Assembly: GCF_003149085.1 (NCBI RefSeq)
Contig: NZ_QGDT01000001.1
Location: forward strand, 1-64,000
Length of the DNA stretch: 64,000 bases
Source of the DNA: Dyadobacter jejuensis
GTDB lineage: Bacteria > Bacteroidota > Bacteroidia > Cytophagales > Spirosomataceae
Direction: 5' to 3'
Both the position numbers and the translations under genes were made by a program. Of the stretch, positions 43,915 through 53,023 are shown piece after piece. Positions within the stretch are counted from its first letter, which is position 1; each line of letters opens with the position of its first letter. The notes below the pieces were generated by a model, which made no database searches, had not been told where the DNA came from, and saw only the letters and a list, made by a program, of their open reading frames with translations.

Positions 43915-44823
43915 TTATTCGAAACACAAGGAAGCGGCACCTAGTAGGCCTGCATCGTTGGCTAAGGTAGCTCTTTTGATATTAATCGTTTTCAGGTAAT
44001 ACGGTGTTAACCAATAGTTAAGCCTTTCGTTGATGGCCGGCATGATAAACTCAAAAGATGCGGATATACCCCCACCAATCAAGATGGTAGTGATGTCGAG
44101 GATACGAACCATGGATACCAGTCCTTCTCCAAGCATATAGCCCATTTCGAGGAAGATTTGCTTGGCTAGTTCATCGCCGTTGGTGGCTGCTGCCACTAAT
44201 CCCGTGGTAGAGATGGTCCCGTCCGATGGCAATTGCGTGCTCCCGGTATAGTTAGCGCGCATCTGATTGGCCATGTCCAATAGTTCCTTTTTCCCTATAT
44301 TTCTTTCTAGAACTTTTTCATTCCGAGAGGGAACATGTCCAGGTTCCATGGCATTTCCGCCACCGCCTTTAAAGACCTTTTTGTCGATAATGGCAGCCCC
44401 CCCAATTCCGGTTCCGAGGGTAACGAATATATAGTCCTCTGGAAGCTTGTCTTCACCGAAATAATACTCTCCTAGAGCCGCCGCATTGGCATCATTTTCT
44501 AAGAAAAAATCATGATCAGGAAACCTTTTTTTGAGATCAGGAACAATTTCCATTCCGTCGATTTCTGGAATAGCCGTTATTTCGATTAAAGTAGTACGGT
44601 CGCGGGTGATGAGTCCAGGTACGCCAATTCCAACTCTAGAGACCTCAGGGAACTCTGCCAGCTGCAACGAAATGGCATCTCCGAGGCGCTCAATGAAATG
44701 GCCCGAGGTACGCCAGCTCGCGGTATCGTGGCTATAAAAGTTCGAGATTCTTCCATTTGTAGCGTCAACGATTCCCATTTTCACGTTCGTACCGCCCACG
44801 TCTATACCAAGATATTGTTCCAT
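43915..44823 (-). CDS. ROK-family sugar kinase, without the zinc cysteines
   Basis: The 302-residue protein has the ROK/glucokinase layout: LGIDVGGTNVKMGIVD (5-20) for ATP, catalytic Asp111 in ENDANAAALGE, GTGIGGAAI (137-145) and E-x-G-H at 160-163. ROK enzymes usually have a zinc site formed by the E-x-G-H histidine and cysteines in C-x-C-G-x-x-G-C-x-E; here the corresponding stretch reads LERNIGKKELLD with no cysteine. The only cysteine is Cys300. A specific sugar cannot be assigned; glucose is likely by family. It has a terminator after it and an unlinked SDR upstream. Confidence 0.85.
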   Translation of the reverse strand: MEQYLGIDVGGTNVKMGIVDATNGRISNFYSHDTASWRTSGHFIERLGDAISLQLAEFPEVSRVGIGVPGLITRDRTTLIEITAIPEIDGMEIVPDLKKRFPDHDFFLENDANAAALGEYYFGEDKLPEDYIFVTLGTGIGGAAIIDKKVFKGGGGNAMEPGHVPSRNEKVLERNIGKKELLDMANQMRANYTGSTQLPSDGTISTTGLVAAATNGDELAKQIFLEMGYMLGEGLVSMVRILDITTILIGGGISASFEFIMPAINERLNYWLTPYYLKTINIKRATLANDAGLLGAASLCFE

Positions 44824-44896
44824 GAAATATAAAATACGGGTTTAATAAATAATTTTAAAAATACGCAATTTAATCAAATAGCTAAATTTTTTTCTC

Positions 44897-45607
44897 TTAA
44901 TCCAAGTCTCCCAATTGGGGTCGGATGAGTATTTCTTCTATTAATGCACTGTTAGACAGTGACTTGGCCGACCATATGGTTTCTGCAATATCTTTTGAGG
45001 AAATGAACCTTTCTTCGGGCAAGTCGGTTCCTTGCCAGCTATCTGTATAGGTTGCTCCCGGCAAAATAGCCGTAACCTTTACGTCAAAAGCCTTCATTTC
45101 CTCTCTTAACACTTTGGTCATTCCTAACAGGGCAAACTTGGAAATGCAGTAAGACCCGCCATTGGGATAAGCCATGATGCTGGCCGTAGAACAGATATTG
45201 AAGATATGGCCTTTTCGGACTTTTATCATATCGGCGACCAGCCCTCTTGTCATTCGATAGGCACTGTAAACATTGGTTTCAATGGTTTTTTCGAGGACTC
45301 CTTCCGCTTCGTTATGGATCTGTCCTGGCATAAATACGCCGGTATTATTGATTAATACCTCTATGTTCCGATTCTTTTTCTTAATAAATTGTAAAAATTC
45401 CTGTGTTTCTGCGGCATCGGATAGGTCGGCCGTAAAGGTCTCCAACGACTGATCCGGGTAAGTGAGCGACATTTCCTTTTGTAGCTTTACAAGATCTGCC
45501 TCGTTTCTGGCGCAGGTAATTACGTCATATTTTTCGGCCATAAACTTGGAAATTATGGCTTTCCCTATACCTTTAGTTCCTCCTGTGACAACGAGTAATG
45601 GATTCAT
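44897..45607 (-). CDS. short-chain dehydrogenase/reductase
   Basis: The 236-residue SDR has the cofactor motif TGGTKGIGKAI (near 8-18), the NNTG motif (usually NNAG) and the catalytic tyrosine and lysine in SYCISKFALLG (about 151-161), with a Ser about 13 residues earlier in CSTAS. The substrate is unknown. It is the last gene before the divergent mlaE and is separated from the ROK gene by about 70 bases. Confidence 0.85.
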   Translation of the reverse strand: MNPLLVVTGGTKGIGKAIISKFMAEKYDVITCARNEADLVKLQKEMSLTYPDQSLETFTADLSDAAETQEFLQFIKKKNRNIEVLINNTGVFMPGQIHNEAEGVLEKTIETNVYSAYRMTRGLVADMIKVRKGHIFNICSTASIMAYPNGGSYCISKFALLGMTKVLREEMKAFDVKVTAILPGATYTDSWQGTDLPEERFISSKDIAETIWSAKSLSNSALIEEILIRPQLGDLD

Positions 45608-45670
45608 TTTTCTGTTTGCTTTACTTTTTTGCCTAATTTTCCCGAAAATATTGAAATGATTTAAGAATCT

Positions 45671-46399
45671 ATGTCTATAATTGGTAAATACTTTATTTTT
45701 TTGGGTAGTTTATTCTCAAAAGGCGAGAAAATCGCGGTTTATTGGCGTCGATTTATGGAAGAATGCGTGGGGCTAGGGGTGAGCTCTATCTTTCTGGTCG
45801 CCATCGTTTCAACCTTTATTGGGGCCGTTTCCTGTATCCAAACGGCCTATAACCTGGTGAGTCCTATCATCCCCGTGTCGACGGTCGCACTTATTGTTCG
45901 CGATATGGAGATTCTGGAGCTCGCTCCTACCATTACCTGTATCGTATTGTCGGGCAAAGTGGGTTCTAACATCGCCAGTGAGCTTGGTACCATGCGAATT
46001 TCTGAGCAAATCGATGCTTTGGAAGTCATGGGGATCAATTCTTCGTCTTATTTGGTTTTACCGAAGGTATTGGCTGCCATGTTTACCTTTCCCATGTTGG
46101 TGGTAATGTCCGCCTTTCTAGGGATTTTAGGAGGCTATTTGGCGGGTACTATGACGGGGGTGATTACCGAAAGAGATTATATGTACGGAATTAGAGACTC
46201 ATTTGTTCCCTACAACATTTTCTTTATGTTGGTTAAGCCATTCGTTTTTGGTTTTTTGATCTCTACCATTTCGTCTTTTCAAGGGTTTTATATTCAAGGT
46301 GGAGCCTTAGAAGTAGGGAAAGCCAGCACCCAGGCCGTTACCAACAGTTGTATCGCCATCCTAATCGCCGATTTCGTTTTGGCTCAGTTGCTGCTCTAA
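45671..46399 (+). CDS. MlaE-type ABC transporter permease
   Basis: The 242-residue inner-membrane protein has five or six helices and the MlaE features: FLVAIVSTFIGAVSCIQTAYNL, a conserved GSNIASELGTMRISEQIDALEVMGI loop (about 95-120) and the last FLISTISSFQGFYIQGGALEVGKASTQAV. With MlaF it moves lipids between inner and outer membranes to keep the outer membrane asymmetric. mlaF begins 21 bases after its stop. The MCE-domain protein (MlaD) that usually follows is not here. Confidence 0.92.
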   Translation: MSIIGKYFIFLGSLFSKGEKIAVYWRRFMEECVGLGVSSIFLVAIVSTFIGAVSCIQTAYNLVSPIIPVSTVALIVRDMEILELAPTITCIVLSGKVGSNIASELGTMRISEQIDALEVMGINSSSYLVLPKVLAAMFTFPMLVVMSAFLGILGGYLAGTMTGVITERDYMYGIRDSFVPYNIFFMLVKPFVFGFLISTISSFQGFYIQGGALEVGKASTQAVTNSCIAILIADFVLAQLLL

Positions 46400-46420
46400 A
46401 AATAATAAATCCAATTCGGA

Positions 46421-47167
46421 ATGATTGAGATAGAAAATATTAAGAAGGCATTCAAAGATAAGGTCGTACTAAAAGGCATCTCGACGGTCTTTCAGAAGGG
46501 TAAAACCAACCTGATCATTGGGGGGAGTGGTACCGGCAAAAGTGTACTCCTAAAGACCATGATAGGGCTCATTAGGCCCGATACCGGTCGAGTGCTGTAC
46601 GATGGGCGCGATTTTTATGAAGGAGATGCCGAAGTAAAGCAGGCCATACGCCGGGAAATGGGCGTACTTTTTCAGGGAGGAGCCCTCTTCGACTCCCAAA
46701 CGGTAGAACAAAATGTGCGGTTCCCTCTCGACATGCTCACCAACCAGAGCATGGAAGAAAAGAAGGAACGGGTAGCCTTCTGTCTTAAGAGAGTAGGGCT
46801 AGAAGGTACCGGTCAACGCATGCCGTCGGAAATAAGTGGGGGCATGAAAAAGCGTGTGGGTATTGCCAGGGCCATCGTGATGAACCCTAAGTACCTTTTT
46901 TGCGACGAGCCCAATTCAGGCCTCGATCCCCTCACTTCTGTGAAAATTGATGCCCTGATCAAAGAAATAACGGAAGAGTTCGATATTACAACCGTCATCA
47001 TTACCCACGACATGAACTCGGTGATGGAAATTGGCCAGCATATCAGTTTCCTTTACCAAGGGGATAAGCTCTGGACGGGAGAAAATACGGAAATTGTCAA
47101 TACCGACGTTCCAGAACTCCAAGAGTTTCTGTTTTCCAATAAACTGCTGCGCGACTTAAAGCCATAG
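46421..47167 (+). CDS. MlaF-type ABC transporter ATP-binding protein
   Basis: The 248-residue ATPase has Walker A GGSGTGKSVL (33-42), Q-loop LFQGGALFDSQTV, the signature SEISGGMKKRVGIARAI (about 130-146) and Walker B YLFCDEPNSGLDP. The switch histidine is in TVIITHDMN. The GGxxKR variant of the signature and the length match MlaF/Mkl ATPases. It powers the MlaE permease. It converges with the flippase gene, with stops only eight bases apart. Confidence 0.92.
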   Translation: MIEIENIKKAFKDKVVLKGISTVFQKGKTNLIIGGSGTGKSVLLKTMIGLIRPDTGRVLYDGRDFYEGDAEVKQAIRREMGVLFQGGALFDSQTVEQNVRFPLDMLTNQSMEEKKERVAFCLKRVGLEGTGQRMPSEISGGMKKRVGIARAIVMNPKYLFCDEPNSGLDPLTSVKIDALIKEITEEFDITTVIITHDMNSVMEIGQHISFLYQGDKLWTGENTEIVNTDVPELQEFLFSNKLLRDLKP

Positions 47168-47175
47168 CGGTCTTA

Positions 47176-48678
47176 TCACCTTTTGAGCTTCGCCGGAAGG
47201 GCATCCCTCTCCTTCCAATAGGTGAGAGCCAGCAATACGATGATAATACCCATGTGAATGGCTACGGATATGCCCAAGTGCTTAAAATGGAATAAAGACG
47301 ACAGGGCAATGACCGATCCTCCCAGTACCATATACCCCACAGCCGACTTTATATCGTAAGGAACAGGATAATATTTCTGGCCCAAAAAGTAGCAGAGCGT
47401 CATCATAACCAGCCCCGAACAGGCAAATGCAATGGCGAAGCCTAAGTACCCAATATGAGGAACGAGTCCGAAGCTTACCAACACCGTCACGGCGGCCCCC
47501 GTAAGGGTCAGGTAGGTGCCGTATTGGGTCTTGTCGGTCAGCTTAAACCAGGTGGCTAGGTTGTAATAGATACCTAAGAAAAGGAAGCCTGCCAAGAGCC
47601 AAGGAACGATCGGTAGGGCTTCGTGGTACATTTTTCTCTTCAAAAATAAGGATGCCAATAGGTCCAAATTCAGGGCTATGCCTACCCACATGATCACACA
47701 GATGATGATAAAGTATTTCATGATTCTGGCGAATACTATAGGAGCATTTTTGTCCTCTCCTTTGGAAAAAAAGAAAGGCTCAGCAGCATATTTAAAAGCC
47801 TGAATAGCCAGGTTCATGAAAATCGAAAGCTTATAACACTGTCCATAGATACCGATAGCCTCTTTGGTGGTACGGCCCGGATAAAAATTTCGGGGGAGTA
47901 GGAATTGCATAATCGATCGATCGAAAAGCATATTGACCACCGCAGCGGCATTCATGATCATAATGGGAAAGGCATACACCCACACCGGCTTAAATAGCTG
48001 TCGGTTAAATACGAACCGGAAATCGGCTAGCTCCTTGCGCAACATCCATAGGAACAAGCCGTTTGCGATGAGGTTGGCTAGGATAATGTAGTCGGGTGCC
48101 CGGTTGGGGTCATAAAAGAGATCGATAAAGGGCTTAAGTGCCGACAAGTACTTCTCTTGGGAAATATCCCGACACACCAGTAGGAAAAAAAGGTTAAGAA
48201 AAATTGTGATCAGAATATTGGCAACGCGTATGCCGACAAATTTTTTGCCTTTTCCTTCTAAGCGGAGCCGAGCAAATGGGATGGATACGATAGCATCGAT
48301 GGCCATGATAATGGCGAACCATTTTATAAGCCTAGTATGTTCGGGATAATGGATGTAATCGGCTATTTGGTCGGCATTGAGCATCATAAGGCCCGATCCA
48401 ATAGCACTCACCAAAATGACTGCCGACAGAATGAGGTTATAATATTGCTGGCGGTCGGCTTCTTTTCGGGCAAACCTAAAAAAGGCCGTTTCCATACCAA
48501 AAGTGTATAGTACTAGCGAGAGTCCCGCGTAAGCATATAACTGTACCTGCACCGCGAGCTCGTCCGCTACAAAAAGTTTGGTGTGTAAGGCTACTAATAA
48601 ATAGTTTAAAAACCGGCCTAGCATCGTACTGATTCCATACACCGCGGTGTCACTGGCTAGTTTTTTAAGAATACTCAT
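47176..48678 (-). CDS. polysaccharide flippase (Wzx/MATE-like)
   Basis: The 500-residue inner-membrane protein shows about 12-14 transmembrane segments and begins with SILKKLASDTAVYGISTMLGRFLNYLL, typical of oligosaccharide flippases. It would move lipid-linked glycan units to the outer face for O-antigen or capsule assembly. A helix-rich C-terminal half from about 280 on includes FKYAAEPFFFSKGEDKNAP. It belongs with the envelope theme of gmd and the glycosyltransferase, but these are not adjacent. The name is generic, as the substrate is unknown. Confidence 0.85.
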   Translation of the reverse strand: MSILKKLASDTAVYGISTMLGRFLNYLLVALHTKLFVADELAVQVQLYAYAGLSLVLYTFGMETAFFRFARKEADRQQYYNLILSAVILVSAIGSGLMMLNADQIADYIHYPEHTRLIKWFAIIMAIDAIVSIPFARLRLEGKGKKFVGIRVANILITIFLNLFFLLVCRDISQEKYLSALKPFIDLFYDPNRAPDYIILANLIANGLFLWMLRKELADFRFVFNRQLFKPVWVYAFPIMIMNAAAVVNMLFDRSIMQFLLPRNFYPGRTTKEAIGIYGQCYKLSIFMNLAIQAFKYAAEPFFFSKGEDKNAPIVFARIMKYFIIICVIMWVGIALNLDLLASLFLKRKMYHEALPIVPWLLAGFLFLGIYYNLATWFKLTDKTQYGTYLTLTGAAVTVLVSFGLVPHIGYLGFAIAFACSGLVMMTLCYFLGQKYYPVPYDIKSAVGYMVLGGSVIALSSLFHFKHLGISVAIHMGIIIVLLALTYWKERDALPAKLKR

Positions 48679-48788
48679 AGGGGTTATTTTCCTTTATTGT
48701 TTTACTTGCTGTACTGGGCGGTACACACCCAGCACAATCCGACCGACAAAGATGTGCATAAGTAGGGAATTTTAAAGGACTTAAAACT

Positions 48789-48823
48789 AAAAAGTCCTCC
48801 TCAGAACGGATCTTGAGGAGGAC
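48789..48823 (-). terminator. terminator after the TetR gene
   Basis: On the minus strand GTCCTCCTCA-AGATCCGTTC-TGAGGAGGAC, a 10-bp perfect stem, is followed by TTTTTAG. It lies about 40 bases after the tetR stop. Confidence 0.88.
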
Positions 48824-48862
48824 AACATACAATTATATAAGACCAGTGGCCTTTAATGGGGC

Positions 48863-49468
48863 TTATTTGCCTACATTGCGAATGAGCCTTTCACATAAAT
48901 CTTCAATACGCTTCCAGTCTTCATCCGATTTTAGATTGAGATCGATGAAGGTGTCGCGGTAATCGGCAGAAATGGTGAGGTAGTATATTCCGGCGGTCAA
49001 AAAGGCCATGAGGGCTCCGGTATCTTCGTAATTGGGGAGTTTACCGATCTTCTCCATTATTTTCAAAGCGCTGGCATTGCGGGTGTCGGTGAGCATGGGT
49101 TTACCCGTACCAATCTCCCAGCGAAGGAGGTCTCTGGTCGCTTTCCGACTCCGCATATCCCTTAAAAAGGTAATATTTACCTTTGTCAAGGCTTCAGTCG
49201 CCTCTTCAGGACTGATAGGGCCCATATCGGCCAGATAGTCGTCGGCTGAAGTGGAAGTATATAAGCCAGATTTCACATATTGTTCCATCAGTCCATCCAC
49301 GCTTTCAAAGTATCGATAGATCAATACTTTGTTTACTCCGGCTGTACGGGCAATAAGATTAACACCAACTTTCTCAGTTCCATATTGTTCGATTACGTCC
49401 CCAACGGCCTTTAGGATTTTTCCTTTGGTACGCTCTCGATCTCTTTTTTTTACTTTTTCAACTTTCAT
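48863..49468 (-). CDS. TetR/AcrR-family transcriptional regulator
   Basis: The 201-residue protein has an N-terminal TetR helix-turn-helix: RTKGKILKAVGDVIEQYGTEKVGVNLIARTAGVNKVLIYRYFESVDGL (about 13-60). The C-terminal ligand domain is unlike any I can name. The gene stands alone beside the divergent rrf2 gene, with 359 bases between, so its targets cannot be inferred with confidence. Confidence 0.88.
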   Translation of the reverse strand: MKVEKVKKRDRERTKGKILKAVGDVIEQYGTEKVGVNLIARTAGVNKVLIYRYFESVDGLMEQYVKSGLYTSTSADDYLADMGPISPEEATEALTKVNITFLRDMRSRKATRDLLRWEIGTGKPMLTDTRNASALKIMEKIGKLPNYEDTGALMAFLTAGIYYLTISADYRDTFIDLNLKSDEDWKRIEDLCERLIRNVGK

Positions 49469-49827
49469 GTGGGTTGCGTTTTAGTAATAATAATTGGTAA
49501 ATATAGGTCTTTGACTATAAATTGTTTCGTACGAATTAGGCTTATATGTCACCAATATGGGCAAAAAGGTTTATTAATGAAAGGTTATTGAGATTAAAAT
49601 GTGATTAAAATTTACATTAATAAAATAAAAACAATAAATAATAGGAATATTTCTGTAGTGTTTTCTGTGTTGGAGCCTAGTTTAATAAACCTTTAATTCT
49701 GTTTAGTGACATTATACTCCGACGAAAAGTGAATATGAAACACTACTAAACATCCGCTAAACTAATTATTAAGAGAGTTTAAAGTCTTTTATTGGAATTG
49801 CTATCTTTGTACAAACTCAGAATCCAT
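49469..49827. other. AT-rich divergent intergenic region between tetR and rrf2
   Basis: 359 bases with no gene, strongly AT-rich near 49590-49660. The right end carries the rrf2 promoter described separately. No operator repeat was seen that would link it to the TetR protein. Confidence 0.5.
49778..49809 (+). promoter_or_regulatory. predicted promoter of rrf2
   Basis: TTTA at 49778-49781 is followed after exactly 20 bases by TATCTTTG at 49802-49809. This matches the Bacteroidetes TTTG-N20-TAnnTTTG layout with a single mismatch in the upstream box. The rrf2 ATG (49828) lies only 19 bases after the -7 box, so the leader would be about 10 bases. Confidence 0.6.
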
Positions 49828-50265
49828 ATGTTTTTTTCGAAAACCTGTGAGTATGCCATTCGCGCCGTACTCTTTATTGCTAATCGATCGGAAGATGCTC
49901 CTAAGGCAGGAATTCAGGAGATTGCCCAAGGAATCGACTCGCCTGGTCATTTTATCGCTAAGATCCTACAAGTCTTGGTTCGGAACGGGCTAATACAATC
50001 AACCAAAGGCCCCAATGGGGGCTTCTATATCGATTCCCAAAACAGGCAGTATACCTTGGCCGATATCGTCAAGGTTGTCGACGGGGAAAGGCTCTTTAAA
50101 GGTTGTGGGCTCGGCTTAAGCCAGTGCTCAGAGACCAAGCCCTGTCCGCTTCATGAGTCATTTAAAGGGATCCGTCAGCAGATTTATGAAACCCTAACTT
50201 CTACAAAGATCGGGGAGTTCAACGAGGCGCTCAATCAAGGCCTACAGTACCTGAAGGAGCGATAA
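49828..50265 (+). CDS. Rrf2-family regulator with three-cysteine Fe-S motif
   Basis: The 145-residue protein starts at the ATG at 49828 (MFFSKTCEYAIRAV, the usual Rrf2 N-terminus); the longer open frame from 49792 would include the promoter. The winged helix is GIQEIAQGIDSPGHFIAKILQVLVRNGLIQSTKGPNGGF. Near the C-terminal end is C-x6-C-x5-C (GCGLGLSQCSETKPCPLH), the Fe-S binding pattern of IscR and NsrR. Such proteins sense nitric oxide, iron or redox stress. The next gene starts 17 bases later, so it may regulate the peroxidase and itself. Confidence 0.9.
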   Translation: MFFSKTCEYAIRAVLFIANRSEDAPKAGIQEIAQGIDSPGHFIAKILQVLVRNGLIQSTKGPNGGFYIDSQNRQYTLADIVKVVDGERLFKGCGLGLSQCSETKPCPLHESFKGIRQQIYETLTSTKIGEFNEALNQGLQYLKER

Positions 50266-50282
50266 GTTACCAAACTAAACCA

Positions 50283-51455
50283 ATGCGTATGAGGTGGTGG
50301 GTATTTGTATACATAATAGGGCTAGCTTCTTGCCTTTGCGAAAAGCCTCAGCAGGAGCCTGCCGAGGTGGCTGGCATCCAGTTACTGGGGGCATTGCCAA
50401 GCCGGGCGGTCGATCCGGCCAATAATCCAAGCACTCCAGAAAAAGTGGCCTTAGGCCGTTTGCTCTTTTACGATCCTATATTGTCGGGCGATCGGGACGT
50501 GGCCTGTGCGACATGTCATTTGCCAGAGTTTAATTATGCAGAGTTTTTAGAAACCTCTATTGGGGTCAATGGCCAAGGGAGTGGCACCAAGCGACATTTT
50601 AAATTGCCCAACGATATTCCATTTACCAAGCGCAATGCGCAGGCAGTACTAAATGCCGCTTTCAATGGAATAGAGAATAACAAGGCCTATCAAGCCGAGA
50701 TGGCCCCTATGTTTTGGGATAATCGGGCTAAGGGCTTAGAAGAACAAGCCCTTTTACCGATTAAGACCTTAGAAGAAATGCGTGGTCGCCAGTATTCGGA
50801 GGAGGAGATCCTCCCGGAAGTTCTCCGTCGCCTAAGAAAAAATCCCATCTATCAAGGGCAATTTGAGTCGGTATTTGGCAGTGAATCAGAAGCGGTGACC
50901 GAACAAAACCTAGCCAAGGCCTTAGCCTGTTATGAGCGATCGCTGATCGCCCCGAATTCGCGTTTTGACCAATATATGCGAGGAGACAGTATGGCGCTTT
51001 CTTTGGGAGAAAAAGAAGGGATGAACTTATTTTTGAAAATGGGCTGCGCCCAATGCCATTCCGGCCCTATGTTTTCTGACTACAAATTGCATACCTTAGG
51101 AGTGCCCGATAGTAAAAATAGGGCTGAATCGGACTCGGGAGCGAATGGGCAGTACGCGTTTAGGACGCCTAGCCTACGGAATTTGCGCTTTACCGCCCCT
51201 TTTATGCATAGTGGTCAATTTGCGACCTTGCAACAGGTACTCCTGTTTTATGAGGATATTGCCGGCGGGAAGGTCTTGAATCCAAGGGTGAAGCCCGAGC
51301 AAATCGATACCCTCGCCAGGGGCATGGATGTTAATTTTAAAGATATTTCTAGGGTTGTGGAATTTTTGCAGACGCTTAACGACGACAACTTCGACAAATC
51401 GGTCCCTGAGCGTGTGCCCAGTGGATTACCCGTAAAGGGCAATATAGAAAACTGA
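50283..51455 (+). CDS. di-haem cytochrome c peroxidase (CcpA/MauG family), lipoprotein
   Basis: The 390-residue protein has a lipoprotein-like signal (about 1-17, IIGLASC) and two c-haem motifs: CATCH at 75-79 and CAQCH at about 255-259. The intervening sequence has the family's NAAFNGIENNKAYQAEMAPMFWDNRAKGLEEQALLPIKT. It reduces hydrogen peroxide in the periplasm. It lies 17 bases after an Rrf2 Fe-S regulator, so the pair is likely one operon for oxidative or nitrosative stress. It could also be a MauG-like enzyme. Confidence 0.9.
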   Translation: MRMRWWVFVYIIGLASCLCEKPQQEPAEVAGIQLLGALPSRAVDPANNPSTPEKVALGRLLFYDPILSGDRDVACATCHLPEFNYAEFLETSIGVNGQGSGTKRHFKLPNDIPFTKRNAQAVLNAAFNGIENNKAYQAEMAPMFWDNRAKGLEEQALLPIKTLEEMRGRQYSEEEILPEVLRRLRKNPIYQGQFESVFGSESEAVTEQNLAKALACYERSLIAPNSRFDQYMRGDSMALSLGEKEGMNLFLKMGCAQCHSGPMFSDYKLHTLGVPDSKNRAESDSGANGQYAFRTPSLRNLRFTAPFMHSGQFATLQQVLLFYEDIAGGKVLNPRVKPEQIDTLARGMDVNFKDISRVVEFLQTLNDDNFDKSVPERVPSGLPVKGNIEN

Positions 51456-51490
51456 CGGCCGTTGTCAGGGGATTAAACAAGAAAAGTTTT

Positions 51491-53023
51491 ATGATGATGG
51501 AAGTTTTTGCCTACCTGTTGGTAGGAGTGGGGCTAGGAGCGGTAGCGGGGTATTTGTGGTCGAGTTCCAAGTACCAGAGGCAGATACAACAAGTTGAGCT
51601 GGATGCCCAAAGGTCTATAGCCCAATCGGAGCGAGAGTATACCTCTTTCAAAGCGACTAGCGCACAGCAGCTGATAGGGGCCAACAAGTATTTGCAAGAA
51701 AAGACCCAAGAGCTATACTTACAAAAAGAAGCCAATGACCGCCTGATGGTGGAGCTAAGCCAAGCCAGGGAAAAAATGACCCAGGCTCAGGCCAATTTAC
51801 AAAGCCTCAGGAGCGCCTACACCGAAAGGTCGGAAGAACTCGTGGCCTTAAAAGGCGAGTGGAACAGCTTGCAGTCGGATTTGAATGCGGCTTATCAACA
51901 GTTAGCTATTGCGCAGTCCCAGCAGGGCGCCTTAGAAGAGAAGCTTCAAACCCAGAAGGAAGAAATGGAGCGAATGGGCCAAAAATTTAATTTAGAGTTC
52001 GAGCATATAGCCAATAACCTTTTGGAGACGAAGGCGGCGAAGTTTACCGAACTCAACAGAAACCAAATGGCCTCTATTCTGGAACCTCTAGGCCAGAATA
52101 TTCAAGAATTTAAGGCTAGGGTGAATGAGGTGTATGACAAGGAGTCCAAAGAACGATTTTCTTTGGGAGAAAGGGTTAAGGAGCTCGCTGCCCTCAATCA
52201 GTTGATTGGTGAAGAGGCCCGCAACCTGACGAATGCTTTGAAGGGGGAGGCCAAGACCCAAGGACGCTGGGGCGAGATGATACTTGAGAATATCCTGGAA
52301 AAATCGGGCCTGGTGAAAGGGCGGGAGTACTTTATGGAACATGAGCTCTACGATCGCGATGGCAAGCCCCTACGCTCCGATATGGAGCTTAAGAAAATGC
52401 GGCCCGATGCCGTCATAAAATATCCTGATAACCGCAGTGTTATTATTGACTCCAAGGTGTCGCTCAATGCCTTTTTGCGTTTTCTGAATGCTACCGATAA
52501 GCAGATACAGCAGCAGGAACTTCAAGCACATATTGCCGCTGTAAAGTCGCATATAGTAGCACTGAGCAATAAAGGCTATGATGATTATGATAAGGCCCTC
52601 GACTTCGTCATGCTGTTTATACCGAGTGAGCCCGCTTATATGGCGGCTTTGCAAGGAGATGCCGACTTGTGGAACTACGCCTACGACCGGCGCATCCTCT
52701 TACTAAGCCCTACTAACCTGATTACCTCCCTCAAGTTGATCGTAGATCTGTGGAAACGGGAGTATCAGAATCAGAATGCCCAAGAAATAGCAGAGCGAGG
52801 AGCTAAACTTTACGATAAGTTTTCTGCCTTTGTTCAGAACATGCAGGATATTGGTCTACAGATCAATAAAGCACAAACCAAATATCAGGATGCATTTAAG
52901 CAGCTGACCACCGGGAATGATAATTTGGTACTGCAGGCTACCAAGCTAAAAAATTTGGGATTAAAAACTAAAAAAGTGCTTCCCGAACACCTGCAAGCGG
53001 TGTCGGGAAACGAGGAGGGTTAA
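51491..53023 (+). CDS. rmuC: DNA recombination protein RmuC-like
   Basis: The 510-residue protein starts with one N-terminal hydrophobic segment (about 5-22), then a long coiled coil (about 25-180) rich in Gln, Glu and Ala. The RmuC nuclease-like domain fills about 200-480: GRWGEMILENILEKSGL, DAVIKYPDNRSVIIDSKVSLNAFLRF, and MFIPSEPAYMAALQ. RmuC limits DNA inversions and is thought to be a nuclease. Start could be one of the three ATG codons near 51491-51497. It ends before a 635-base gap. Confidence 0.9.
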   Translation: MMMEVFAYLLVGVGLGAVAGYLWSSSKYQRQIQQVELDAQRSIAQSEREYTSFKATSAQQLIGANKYLQEKTQELYLQKEANDRLMVELSQAREKMTQAQANLQSLRSAYTERSEELVALKGEWNSLQSDLNAAYQQLAIAQSQQGALEEKLQTQKEEMERMGQKFNLEFEHIANNLLETKAAKFTELNRNQMASILEPLGQNIQEFKARVNEVYDKESKERFSLGERVKELAALNQLIGEEARNLTNALKGEAKTQGRWGEMILENILEKSGLVKGREYFMEHELYDRDGKPLRSDMELKKMRPDAVIKYPDNRSVIIDSKVSLNAFLRFLNATDKQIQQQELQAHIAAVKSHIVALSNKGYDDYDKALDFVMLFIPSEPAYMAALQGDADLWNYAYDRRILLLSPTNLITSLKLIVDLWKREYQNQNAQEIAERGAKLYDKFSAFVQNMQDIGLQINKAQTKYQDAFKQLTTGNDNLVLQATKLKNLGLKTKKVLPEHLQAVSGNEEG

